Positions 22,778-30,409 of a DNA stretch of 46,225 nucleotides are shown here, in pieces. The stretch spans positions 1 to 46,225 of the forward strand of contig CAZPQC010000014.1 in NCBI GenBank assembly GCA_964588525.1, given 5' to 3'. The stretch's first letter is position 1; every line of letters starts with the position of its first letter. Origin of the DNA: JAFGQJ01 sp964588525. GTDB lineage: Bacteria > Spirochaetota > Spirochaetia > SZUA-6 > DRHE01. The notes beneath the pieces are model-generated. The model saw only the letters and a program-made list of their open reading frames with translations. It searched no databases and was not told where the DNA came from. The translations under genes and the position numbers were made by a program.

Positions 22778-23671
22778 CTATCCTCCGATATTCGTCGCAA
22801 GCCCTTTTTTTTCGGCCATCCGCGTGTAGCGGTCGAGACGGCCGTCCCAATCAGGTAAACGGCTGGAATAGTTGTACTCCCGGCCGGTCAGGGAGTACTT
22901 GTTCAGCCCCAGAGTATGGTAGGGTAGGAAATCGATTTCCCGAACGCTATCCAGTGTAGCCGCGAAGGCGATGATTCTGCCGATAACATCGTCGGAATCG
23001 TTGAAAGCGGGGATCACCGGTACACGTACGATGAGGCGGGCCCCCTTCCGGTCCAAGGCTTTGAGATTTTCGAGAATTTGGTCCAGATCTCCGCCGGTGT
23101 ATTTGCGCAGCGGGTCGGGGTCGATATGCTTGAGATCGGCGAGAAAGGTGTCTACGAAGGGGACGGTGGGCTCGATATCGTCCCAAAGGGCCTGCAGCGA
23201 AGTTTCCACCGCGGTATTGATGTCGCGCTGCTTGAGAGCCCGAAGCAGCTCCAGCAGCAGCTGCGGCTGTCCGTACGGCTCTCCCCCTGAGATCGTCACG
23301 CCCCCTCCGCTGTTTCTGTAGAAGGGCAGATCTTTCTCGATCTCCCGCAGAATGTCCTCGACGCTCTTCTGCTCTCCGACAACCCTCAGGGCGCCGGCCG
23401 GGCAGACGTCGCGATACGCCTCGAGATCGTTGATTTTGTCCCGGCGAATATGGATCTTCCCGTCCCGTACGCTGATCCCGTCGCCTCTCTCCACGCGGGT
23501 ACATTCGAGACATCCGATACATTTGTCGGGATCGTAGAGCAGCTCGCGCTGATAGGACTGGCTCTCGGGATTCTCACACCAGGCACAGCGCAGGGGACAA
23601 CCTTTGAAAAACACGACTGTGCGGATCCCCGCCCCGTCGTGTATCGAAAATCTTTGGATATCGAAAATCAT
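22778..23671 (-). CDS. Glycyl-radical-enzyme activase (radical SAM)
   Basis: The predicted protein has 297 residues from ATG 23671. Radical SAM cysteines are C25, C29 and C32 in GCPLRCAWCENPE, the PflA-type CX3CX2C. A ferredoxin-like insert follows (C51, C54, C57 in CIGCLEC, later DVCPAGAL), as in activases of dehydratase-type glycyl-radical enzymes. GGGVTISGGEP and the FLADLKHIDP segment bind the substrate loop. It abstracts hydrogen from the glycine of the enzyme encoded next. It is the first gene of the operon, with an operator-bearing promoter 40-70 bases upstream. Confidence 0.93.
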   Translation of the reverse strand: MIFDIQRFSIHDGAGIRTVVFFKGCPLRCAWCENPESQSYQRELLYDPDKCIGCLECTRVERGDGISVRDGKIHIRRDKINDLEAYRDVCPAGALRVVGEQKSVEDILREIEKDLPFYRNSGGGVTISGGEPYGQPQLLLELLRALKQRDINTAVETSLQALWDDIEPTVPFVDTFLADLKHIDPDPLRKYTGGDLDQILENLKALDRKGARLIVRVPVIPAFNDSDDVIGRIIAFAATLDSVREIDFLPYHTLGLNKYSLTGREYNYSSRLPDWDGRLDRYTRMAEKKGLATNIGG

Positions 23672-23710
23672 CTCACCATCTCAACGAATGCGTTGGCCGG
23701 CCTTTCCATC

Positions 23711-23758
23711 AACTTATCCAAGTTTCAAATGAAGGTCAATATACTTTCAGATAATAAA
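23711..23758 (-). promoter_or_regulatory. Promoter and LacI-type operator of the glycyl-radical operon
   Basis: On the minus strand, TTGACC (23739-23734), 17 bases, TAAGTT (23716-23711) forms a sigma-70-like promoter. Within the spacer lies AGTTTCAAATGAAGGT (23721-23736, plus-strand reading), close to the palindrome ACTTTCATATGAAAGT at 24951-24966. A further half-site ACTTTCA is at 23743-23749. A repressor bound here would block RNA polymerase. The neighbouring LacI protein is the obvious candidate. Confidence 0.62.
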
Positions 23759-23766
23759 AAAGAAAG

Positions 23767-23799
23767 GTCTTGGAAATCAAGACTGTTACGCAGTACAAT
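23767..23799 (+). promoter_or_regulatory. Possible lacI-family gene promoter with GTCTTG/CAAGAC dyad
   Basis: TTGGAA (23770) and TACAAT (23794-23799), 18 bases apart, could drive the regulator gene, placing its transcript start almost at the ATG. GTCTTG-GAAAT-CAAGAC (23767-23783) is a perfect dyad across the -35 area, a possible separate operator. Both are weak predictions. Confidence 0.35.
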
Positions 23800-23807
23800 A
23801 GGATGTC

Positions 23808-24821
23808 ATGTTGTCTCAGGCCGACGTAGCCCGCGAGGCGGGTGTTTCGGTGATGACCGTTTCCCGCGTCATCAACGGGGCGGTGAATGTCCGCCCGGAA
23901 ACCCGCGAAAGGGTCCTGAAAGCAATCAGGGAGCTGTCCTATCACCCCAACGCCGCTGCGCGGGCGTTGACCAGAAATCGGGCCAGCGTGCTGGAGGTTC
24001 TCATCCCCCACGAAGACTACTTCTACTCCTCGGAGTACTTCAGTGAGCTGATTTTCGGCGTCGAAAAGGTCGTGCACGACAGTGACTACAACCTGATCTT
24101 CAACACCTACGATCCCGGAACGGGCGCCGAATATGCGGCGCTGTACAGACAGCGCAAAGTGGACGGGCTGCTGATCGTGGCCCCGGCCGCCGATGATCCT
24201 ACCATAGCCGGTCTTTATGAGGAAGCCGTTCCCTTCGTGCTGGTCAACGGGAGGACGGAGGCTCCGGCGGTGAGCTTCGTCGACGTAGACAACGTTGGCG
24301 GCGCGGGTCTGGCAGTAGAGTACCTCTACGATTTGGGGCATCGCAGGATCGGGATCATCACCGGCAACATGCTCGTGGTCAACGCCCGGCACCGGCTCAA
24401 GGGATATCTCGATTTCCTGTCGTCCCGGGGCGTGCCGACCCGGGACGAGTGGATCTACCGGGGGAATTGGTCCGAGCAAAGCGGGTATGCCGGGTTGACC
24501 TACTTCATGGAGCTTAAAAATGCGCCTTCGGCGATCTTCTGCTCCAATGACCTAATGGCCATCGGGGCATTGCGGGCGGCCGCGGATCTGGGCCTTGCCA
24601 TTCCTGAAGCCGTATCGATTGTCGGCTATGACGATATCCGGCTGTCCTCGTTCGTGAATCCCCGCTTGACCACGATTCACCAGCCCACCGACCTGGTCGG
24701 GAAAACGGCCGCGGAGATGATGCTCGAGCTGCTGGGAGAGGAGCAGGGTGGTCCGGTCGGCCCGCGGGGAGTGCTGCTCCAGCCGGAGCTGGTCATTCGA
24801 AAATCCTGTGAAGCGCCTTGA
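23808..24821 (+). CDS. LacI-family transcriptional regulator
   Basis: The predicted protein has 337 residues; ATG 23808 follows AGGATGTC. The LacI HTH and hinge are clear (SQADVAREAGVSVMTVSRVI, YHPNAAARALTRN). The periplasmic-binding-like domain shows DGLLIVAP, FVDVDNVGG, HRRIGIITGN, AIFCSNDLMAIGAL and VGYDDIRLSSFVNPRLTTI. These regulators are usually repressors released by a sugar. It is divergent from the glycyl-radical operon and directly upstream of the importer operon, and near-identical palindromes lie before both, so it most likely controls the whole locus. Confidence 0.92.
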   Translation: MLSQADVAREAGVSVMTVSRVINGAVNVRPETRERVLKAIRELSYHPNAAARALTRNRASVLEVLIPHEDYFYSSEYFSELIFGVEKVVHDSDYNLIFNTYDPGTGAEYAALYRQRKVDGLLIVAPAADDPTIAGLYEEAVPFVLVNGRTEAPAVSFVDVDNVGGAGLAVEYLYDLGHRRIGIITGNMLVVNARHRLKGYLDFLSSRGVPTRDEWIYRGNWSEQSGYAGLTYFMELKNAPSAIFCSNDLMAIGALRAAADLGLAIPEAVSIVGYDDIRLSSFVNPRLTTIHQPTDLVGKTAAEMMLELLGEEQGGPVGPRGVLLQPELVIRKSCEAP

Positions 24822-24845
24822 CGACCGGGCTGACTCTGCTATAAT
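24818..24845 (+). promoter_or_regulatory. Additional sigma-70-like promoter before the importer operon
   Basis: TTGACG (24818-24823), 16 bases, TATAAT (24840-24845), beginning at the very end of the LacI gene. It is a good match but about 100 bases upstream of the perfect consensus promoter, so it would be a secondary start with a long leader. Confidence 0.45.
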
Positions 24846-24914
24846 GGATCTTTAAATGTTAGCGCAAACATCAATATGGGACTAATTTTACGTATAAAAA
24901 ACAAATAAGAAATA

Positions 24915-24943
24915 TTGACAAATGAGAAACTATCTAATATAAT
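24915..24943 (+). promoter_or_regulatory. Perfect consensus sigma-70 promoter of the importer operon
   Basis: TTGACA (24915-24920), exactly 17 bases, TATAAT (24938-24943): full match in both hexamers and spacing, in an AT-rich patch of an otherwise GC-rich region. Transcription would start near 24950, at the edge of the palindromic operator. A promoter this strong implies tight repression when the sugar is absent. Confidence 0.85.
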
Positions 24944-24950
24944 AACAAAT

Positions 24951-24990
24951 ACTTTCATATGAAAGTCAATTGGCTTTCATAATGGAAAAC
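24951..24990 (+). promoter_or_regulatory. Palindromic operator, probably LacI-family site
   Basis: ACTTTCATATGAAAGT (24951-24966) is a perfect 16-bp palindrome located just after the -10 box, at the expected transcription start. A second imperfect copy, GCTTTCATAATGGAAAAC, follows at 24973-24990. The same element in changed form lies in the promoter of the divergent operon (23721-23736). LacI-family sites are typically 14-20 bp palindromes in this position. Confidence 0.75.
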
Positions 24991-25002
24991 TGGGGAGATG
25001 TC

Positions 25003-25758
25003 ATGGCGGAAAAAACGCGGGTGCTTCTTGTCGGAGAAACCTGGACGGTGCTCACGTTGCAGATCAAGGGTTTCGATCTGTTCCCCCTCGGGGGGTTCGA
25101 AAACTTCGGCGTCTGGTTCATGGAGGCCATGGGCAAGTTCGACGATATCCAGGCCGAACACATGCCCAACCACATCGCCCTGACCTCCTTCCCCTCGACC
25201 CTCGAGCAGATCAACAAGTACGATGTGGTGATCTTCAGCGATTGCGGGAAGAACACGATTTCCCTCTATCCGGAGATGTTCACCGTACCCATGGGTCCGG
25301 ACCGTCTCGAGCTGGTCAAAGAGTTCGTGGAGAAGGGCGGGGCCTTCGTCATGGCCGGCGGTTGGAACTCCTACCAGGGTCTGCGCGGGATTCCCGGGTA
25401 TCACGGCACCGTGATCGAAGAGATCCTGCCGGTGGACATTCAAAGTTCCGATGATCGGGTGGAAAAACCTCAAGGGATTCAACCCGTAATCAAAGAGCCG
25501 GGGCATCCCCTTTTTAGAGGCCTTCCCCAAAAATGGCCGATCTTCATGGGATACAACAAGGTCATGCTCAAGAGCCAGGCCGAGCTGCTGGCTACGATCG
25601 GGGCGGACCCCTTCATCGCAGTCTGGTCGGTGGGGCGGGGCAAGACCATGGCCTTCACCTCCGATCTGGCCAAACACTGGGGCACGGATTTCATCGCCTG
25701 GGAGGGATACGCCGATTTTTGGCACAACGCCCTCCTATGGCTCGCGAACAAGGATTAA
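25003..25758 (+). CDS. Glutamine-amidotransferase-like protein (DUF1355/ThuA-like)
   Basis: The predicted protein has 251 residues; ATG 25003 is preceded by TGGGGAGATG at good spacing. It is a flavodoxin-like or class I amidotransferase-like fold: KTRVLLVGETW, DVVIFSDCGKNT, LVKEFVEKGGAFVMAGGWNSYQG, GTVIEEILPVDI, and VWSVGRGKTMAFTSDLAKHWG. Related proteins sit in sugar-utilisation clusters and have no proven activity. The Cys in SDCG is not in the nucleophile context of true amidotransferases. First gene of the importer operon, 45 bases before the binding protein. Confidence 0.75.
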   Translation: MAEKTRVLLVGETWTVLTLQIKGFDLFPLGGFENFGVWFMEAMGKFDDIQAEHMPNHIALTSFPSTLEQINKYDVVIFSDCGKNTISLYPEMFTVPMGPDRLELVKEFVEKGGAFVMAGGWNSYQGLRGIPGYHGTVIEEILPVDIQSSDDRVEKPQGIQPVIKEPGHPLFRGLPQKWPIFMGYNKVMLKSQAELLATIGADPFIAVWSVGRGKTMAFTSDLAKHWGTDFIAWEGYADFWHNALLWLANKD

Positions 25759-25803
25759 ACTGCATTGTCAATGCAGAAATAAAACAAACAGAGGAGGTAT
25801 CGC

Positions 25804-27102
25804 ATGAAAAAGATCCTCGGCGCAGGAATGGTGATGCTGCTGTTCCTGACAGGGTCGGCCGTCCTTTTCGCCGGAGGGCAGACAGGAGGGGGAGAAGCCA
25901 AAGAGTTCATCATCTTCCACTACTGGACCGCCGGAGGTGAAAAAGAGGCCATCAATGAGCTGTACAAGATCTTCGAGAGGGAACATCCGGGAGTAAAGAT
26001 CCTGGAAAACCCCGTAGCCGGCGGCGGAGGAGCCAACATGCTGGCCGTGATCATGGCCAACCTGCAGTCCGGGAACCCGCCGGACACCTTTCAGGATCAC
26101 CAGGGCAACAAGCAGAAGGACTACATCGATGCGGGGTACTTGGACCCGGTCAACGATATCTGGAAGGCGGCGAACTTCGAGGCTCGGATCAACCCCGTCT
26201 GGGTCAAGACCCTCAAGTTCAGCGGCAATGTCTATTCCGTGCCGGTCAACGCCCACCGCACCAACTGGCTGTGGTACAACATCGGTCACCTCAAGGACGC
26301 CGGGGTGAAGGCACCGGAGAGCTACGAGGAGCTGCTGGCCGCCTGTCAGAAGCTCAAAGCTGCCAAACCCGATGTCTGGCCCCTGGCCCTCGGAACCCGG
26401 GAGAAGGTCTGGTCGACCTACCTCTACGACATGTGCCTGCTCAATACCGGCGGGCCCGACTTCTACGAAAAGGCGAACACCGGCCAGATCGATTTCACAA
26501 CCGATCCCACCTTCCGCAAGGCCGTCCAGCGCTACGCCGACCTGATTCCCTACATCTACCCGTACCATGCGACCAAGAGCTGGGACGAGGCCGGTGCCCT
26601 GATCCACACGGGCGAGGCGGCCATGTACTGGATGGGTGACTGGATCCTGGGCTACTACCTGTCCATCGGCATGGAGCCGGAGAAGGACTTCAGCGTAACC
26701 GCCATCCCCAAGAACGTATGGATGGGCCACGCCGACACCTTCCCGCTGCCCAAGGGTGCACCGCATCCCGATCTGGCTAAAGATTGGATCAAGATGATCA
26801 CCACCGATGAAGCTCAGAAGAACTTCAACTTGATCAAGGGCTCGGTGACCATCGTCAACGACGTGCCGCCCAGCGTGTATCCCGATCCCTACCGCCAGCG
26901 CAGCGCCAAGGATTTGGCCAGCCTGCGCGGCCTGATCGACGGGTATCATGGAGGGATGATGACCGCCGCCTTCGGCGACGACATGCAGGATATCCTCACC
27001 CAGTTCCTCACAGACGGAGATGTGAACAGCGCCATCAGGGAGATTGCAGGCTCCGCCGAGCGGAACAACATCCGCGCGGCCAACGACTGGTTCTGGAAGT
27101 AG
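25804..27102 (+). CDS. ABC sugar importer, extracellular substrate-binding protein (family 1)
   Basis: The predicted protein has 432 residues; ATG 25804 follows GAGGAGGTATCGC. A cleavable signal peptide is evident (MKKILGAGMVMLLFLTGSAV, cleavage near LFAGG) with no lipobox Cys. The mature protein has the SBP_bac_1 layout: IFHYWTAGGEKEAINEL, ANLQSGNPPDTFQDHQGN, GGPDFY, and GEAAMYWMGDWILGYY. It would capture a sugar or oligosaccharide in the periplasm and deliver it to the permeases encoded next. Aromatic residues are frequent, as in sugar binders. Ligand unknown. Confidence 0.92.
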   Translation: MKKILGAGMVMLLFLTGSAVLFAGGQTGGGEAKEFIIFHYWTAGGEKEAINELYKIFEREHPGVKILENPVAGGGGANMLAVIMANLQSGNPPDTFQDHQGNKQKDYIDAGYLDPVNDIWKAANFEARINPVWVKTLKFSGNVYSVPVNAHRTNWLWYNIGHLKDAGVKAPESYEELLAACQKLKAAKPDVWPLALGTREKVWSTYLYDMCLLNTGGPDFYEKANTGQIDFTTDPTFRKAVQRYADLIPYIYPYHATKSWDEAGALIHTGEAAMYWMGDWILGYYLSIGMEPEKDFSVTAIPKNVWMGHADTFPLPKGAPHPDLAKDWIKMITTDEAQKNFNLIKGSVTIVNDVPPSVYPDPYRQRSAKDLASLRGLIDGYHGGMMTAAFGDDMQDILTQFLTDGDVNSAIREIAGSAERNNIRAANDWFWK

Positions 27103-27120
27103 ACGCGCAAGCGATCCCAG

Positions 27121-27160
27121 GAGAGGCGATGCGCTTTGTTGCATCGCCTCTCGTTTTCTT
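27121..27160 (+). terminator. Intrinsic terminator/attenuator after the binding-protein gene
   Basis: GAGAGGCGATGC (27121-27132) and GCATCGCCTCTC (27141-27152) form a perfect 12-bp stem with an 8-base loop, followed by GTTTTCTTCT. It stands between the binding-protein gene and the permease genes of the same operon. Partial read-through would give more binding protein than permease. Confidence 0.85.
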
Positions 27161-27277
27161 CTATAGTAATCTAACCGAGTAATCTATGCAGGGCAGCTGC
27201 CGAAGGTGTCGATTGATACCCATGGGTCATCAATCCGATCGATGATTCGCGAACGGGGTCGTGGGTTGGAGTAGCCG

Positions 27278-28147
27278 ATGAAGTACCACAAAGCGTACGG
27301 GTTTGTTTTCCTCACTCCGGTGGTGATTGCCGTGGCGGTCATCTACGGCATGATCATCTGGAACCTGGTGGCCGCCTTTACCGTCTGGGAGGGAATGCGG
27401 GCGACCTGGAATTTCGCCGGACTGCTCAACTTTCGAAATCTGTTTGAGCTGCGGCGCTTCTGGGTCAATGTGGAGAACAACTTTCTCTGGCTGTTCTTCT
27501 TCATCGTGCCCACCACCCTGCTCGGATTCATTCTGGCCTACCTGTTCCACGGACTTCGCCGGGCGGAGAAGGTCTTTCGCCAGATATTCCTCTACCCCAT
27601 GGCCCTGGCCTTCATCGTCACCGGAACGCTGTGGGCCTGGATGTACGATCCCGGTTCCGGCCTGATCAACTCGATCCTCGGTGCCCTGGGGATCAACACG
27701 ACCAAGCTCGGCTGGATAGCACTTCCCAACATCGCCATCTTCTGTATGATCTTCAGCGCCTTCTGGCAGTACGTAGGCTTCGCCCTGGTCATCTACATGG
27801 GGGCGATCCGGGGGCTGTCCGATGCCATGATCGAGGCGGCCAACATCGACGGTGCGGGACACGGGCGCATCCTCTTCCAGATCATCTTCCCCAACGTGGG
27901 ACACGGAACCCTGATCTGCACGACCATGCTGGCCATCACCACGATGAAGGTCTTCGACCTGGTCTGGATCATGACCGGAGGAGGTCCGGGCATCCGCACC
28001 GAGGTCCTGCCCTACATGATGTACCGGATGACCTACAGCCAGAACAATATCGGCATGGGGGCGGCCACCAGCATCGTGATCCTCATCCTGGCCGCCGCCA
28101 TGGTCATACCCTATTCAAAGTGGGCGATCAGCAAGTGGGTGCGCTGA
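27278..28147 (+). CDS. ABC sugar importer permease (MalF/UgpA-like)
   Basis: The predicted protein has 289 residues with about six membrane segments, the first at FVFLTPVVIAVAVIYGMII. The cytoplasmic loop that docks the ATPase is present: EAANIDGAGHGRILFQIIFP, the EAA motif. The C-terminal TGGGPGIRTEVLPYMMYRMTY is typical of the MalF/UgpA group. It pairs with the next gene, whose ATG overlaps this stop (TGATG). 175 bases, including the terminator, separate it from the binding-protein gene. Confidence 0.92.
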   Translation: MKYHKAYGFVFLTPVVIAVAVIYGMIIWNLVAAFTVWEGMRATWNFAGLLNFRNLFELRRFWVNVENNFLWLFFFIVPTTLLGFILAYLFHGLRRAEKVFRQIFLYPMALAFIVTGTLWAWMYDPGSGLINSILGALGINTTKLGWIALPNIAIFCMIFSAFWQYVGFALVIYMGAIRGLSDAMIEAANIDGAGHGRILFQIIFPNVGHGTLICTTMLAITTMKVFDLVWIMTGGGPGIRTEVLPYMMYRMTYSQNNIGMGAATSIVILILAAAMVIPYSKWAISKWVR

Positions 28148-28968
28148 TGGGAGAAAAGCGATTCAAGGCAACCTCGATCGTCATCCTCGTGATTCTGGCC
28201 GCGCTATGGCTGCTGCCGATCTACGCCATGGTCAACACCTCGATCAAGAGCCAGGACGAGGTGGCCGCCCAGAAGTACCTGCGGCCCCCGCGCACCATTG
28301 TGATCAAGAACTACCTGACCGCTTTTCGAGCCCTCAGGTTGGGGTTGATCAATAGCGCCATCATCACCCTACCGGCCACCTTCATCTGCATCTTTCTAGG
28401 CTCCCTGGCCGGCTACTACCTCACGATGTTCGAATTCAAGCGGTCTCAGCTGGTCTTTTTTTGGATCGTGGTGGCCTCGTTCCTGCCGTACCAGATCGTC
28501 CTGATCCCCATCACCACCCTGATCGGCTGGCTGGACCTGATGAACTCCCGTGTCGGGCTGATCCTGATCTACGTGATCCTCAACATCCCCATGGCCACGC
28601 TGATCACCGCCACCTTCTTCATGAAGATGCCCCTGGCCTTCCAGGAGGCGGCGGCTCTGGACGGCTGCAGGCCCTTCATGTTCTATTGGAGGATCCTGGT
28701 GCCGGTGTCGATCCCGGGGATAGTATCGGCGGCGATTCTCGTGTTCGTGCAGATCTACAACGAGTTCCTTCTGGCCATCGCCCTGACCCGGGGACCACAA
28801 GTCAAACCGGTGATGCCGATCCTGGCGGAGCTCAAAGGCTCCCAGATCGCCCAGTGGCACATCCAGATGGCCGGCGCGGTCATAGTTTCGCTGTTTCCGC
28901 TGCTCATCTTCATCGTTCTTTCCGAATACTTCGTTTCCGGGCTGATGGCGGGCTACAGCAAGGAATAG
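28147..28968 (+). CDS. ABC sugar importer permease (MalG/UgpE-like)
   Basis: The predicted protein has 273 residues from ATG 28147, sharing one base with the previous stop. About six membrane segments are visible (SIVILVILAALWLLPIYAMV, LVFFWIVVASFLPYQIVLI and others). The EAA loop reads EAAALDGCRPFMFYWRILVP. The ending YFVSGLMAGYSKE is the standard MalG-type terminus (GLTAGAVKG in the prototype). No ATP-binding gene follows; a shared MsmX-like ATPase encoded elsewhere must serve it. Its end overlaps the convergent flavoprotein gene by 16 bases. Confidence 0.92.
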   Translation: MGEKRFKATSIVILVILAALWLLPIYAMVNTSIKSQDEVAAQKYLRPPRTIVIKNYLTAFRALRLGLINSAIITLPATFICIFLGSLAGYYLTMFEFKRSQLVFFWIVVASFLPYQIVLIPITTLIGWLDLMNSRVGLILIYVILNIPMATLITATFFMKMPLAFQEAAALDGCRPFMFYWRILVPVSIPGIVSAAILVFVQIYNEFLLAIALTRGPQVKPVMPILAELKGSQIAQWHIQMAGAVIVSLFPLLIFIVLSEYFVSGLMAGYSKE

Positions 28969-30215
28969 AGTGCGGCGGCGGCGCTGCCGGCGCACACCGC
29001 TTTGACTTCGGCGGCGAACCCTCGCCCCCGTTCGCGCAGCTCCTCAAGGTCCCGCTCCACCGGGGCACCGGCGAACTCGTATGGCTGGACGAACTCCCAC
29101 TTCATGCGAAGGCGCTCGACGATCTCCTCCAGCTCCTTTTGGGCTCCTCCGGACCAGCCGTAGGAGCCGAAGCGGAAGGCTTTCTTCCCGACGACCTTTT
29201 TGCGGCCCAGCTCATCCAGGGCCGCGGCCATGGGTGGAAACAGCTTGTACTCGTAGGTAGGGGCTGCCAGGATAATGCCGCTGGATTTCCAGGCGGCGGA
29301 AAGGATATGGGAGATATGATCCTGGGGCACGCGGAAAGAATGGACCGGGACATTTTCGCAGCGGATGCCCTCCAGCACGGCCGTCAAGGCCCGTTCGGTC
29401 ATGCCGTACATGCTTCCCCAGATCACGGTGATCTCCGGCTCCGCCGGTCCGGAGGCGTAGCCGACGTGGCGGCGGTAAAGCTGCACGATCCTGTCCGGAT
29501 TATGCCGCCAGACGATGCCGTGGGCCGGGGCGACGATCCGGGGCTCCAACGCTTCCAGCTTGTCGATGGCTCTGCCCACGGATGAGGAGAAGGTGGCCAG
29601 GATGTTGGTATAGTAGCGGGAGGCTTCTTCCTCGTAGAAGGCCAGCTGCCGTTCATCCAGCTGATCGTCGTAGCCCGCCTCCTGCTCCACGCTTCCGAAG
29701 GAGCCGTACAGGTCGCAGGGAAAGAGGGTCCGGCTGCCGGTCTCGAAGGTGGCGATCGTCTCCGGCCAGTGGACGTTGGGGATTTCCCGAAACAGCAGTT
29801 CCTTGCCCTTCCCCAGATCCAGCCTGTCGCCGTCGGCCACCGCTCTCAGGTTCTTGTCGATGCCGTAGAACGAGCGCACCAGCTCCAGACCTTTGGCGCT
29901 GGCGACCAGCTGGAAATCGTCGTGGAGTTTCAGAAACGGCTCCAGCCAGCCGGTGTGATCCGGCTCCAGATGGTTGAGGATCACGTAGCGGATGTCTTCC
30001 AGGCCGATCTGCATATCCGCCAGCTGGGCGAACAGGGTCCCGGGAACGCCGTCCCAGCCGCAGACACCGTCGATGATCGCGGTTTCTTTTCCTTTGACGA
30101 TGTAGGAGTTCATGGCCACTCCATGGGGAAGGGGCCACATGCTCTCGAACAGGATTTCACTGCCGCCGTTGGCGGAAAGCCTATATATGCCGTCGGTTAC
30201 GCGGGTTGGTTTCAT
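28953..30215 (-). CDS. fprA: A-type flavoprotein (flavodiiron O2/NO reductase)
   Basis: The predicted protein has 420 residues. ATG 30215 is chosen over ATG 30220, which is followed at once by a stop. The N-terminal metallo-beta-lactamase-like domain has the diiron ligands H82-E84-D86-H87 (NHLEPDHTGW), H149, D168 and H232. The C-terminal flavodoxin domain starts near 263 (WGSMYGMTERALTAV). No rubredoxin domain is fused. These soluble enzymes reduce O2 to water or NO to N2O with electrons from rubredoxin or F420-type donors, protecting anaerobes and their radical enzymes. Confidence 0.93.
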   Translation of the reverse strand: MKPTRVTDGIYRLSANGGSEILFESMWPLPHGVAMNSYIVKGKETAIIDGVCGWDGVPGTLFAQLADMQIGLEDIRYVILNHLEPDHTGWLEPFLKLHDDFQLVASAKGLELVRSFYGIDKNLRAVADGDRLDLGKGKELLFREIPNVHWPETIATFETGSRTLFPCDLYGSFGSVEQEAGYDDQLDERQLAFYEEEASRYYTNILATFSSSVGRAIDKLEALEPRIVAPAHGIVWRHNPDRIVQLYRRHVGYASGPAEPEITVIWGSMYGMTERALTAVLEGIRCENVPVHSFRVPQDHISHILSAAWKSSGIILAAPTYEYKLFPPMAAALDELGRKKVVGKKAFRFGSYGWSGGAQKELEEIVERLRMKWEFVQPYEFAGAPVERDLEELRERGRGFAAEVKAVCAGSAAAALYSLL

Positions 30216-30241
30216 TTCATTCCTCCACGAATATCCTCTCA

Positions 30242-30276
30242 ATTATAAGGATAAAGAACCGTGTGACTTGCGTCAA
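30242..30276 (-). promoter_or_regulatory. -10 box with CRP/FNR-superfamily-like dyad before the flavodiiron gene
   Basis: On the minus strand TATAAT (30247-30242) lacks a good -35 at normal spacing, but TTGAC-GCAA-GTCAC (30276-30263) is centred about 35 bases before the predicted transcript start. TGAC-N4-GTCA is a perfect dyad of the kind bound by FNR/HcpR-type regulators, which activate promoters with weak -35 boxes. A nitrosative- or oxygen-stress response would suit this enzyme. The stretch 30277-30409 holds nothing else I can name. Confidence 0.5.
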
Positions 30277-30409
30277 TATATATTACTAAATAAGTAAAGA
30301 AAGATTCGATTTTCCGGCCCTGTCGGAGATCCGGCTGATCGCCGGCGGGGTGTCCTATGGGTTTCCTGCTTGTTGCCGGTGATTTCGGCTGCTGCTACAC
30401 CGGGGCTTG

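Noticed and set aside
30230..30276. Normal sigma-70 promoter from TTGACG and TATAAT upstream of the flavodiiron gene
   Set aside because: The spacing is 23 bases, too long for a standard promoter; a regulator dyad is a better reading of the TTGAC box.
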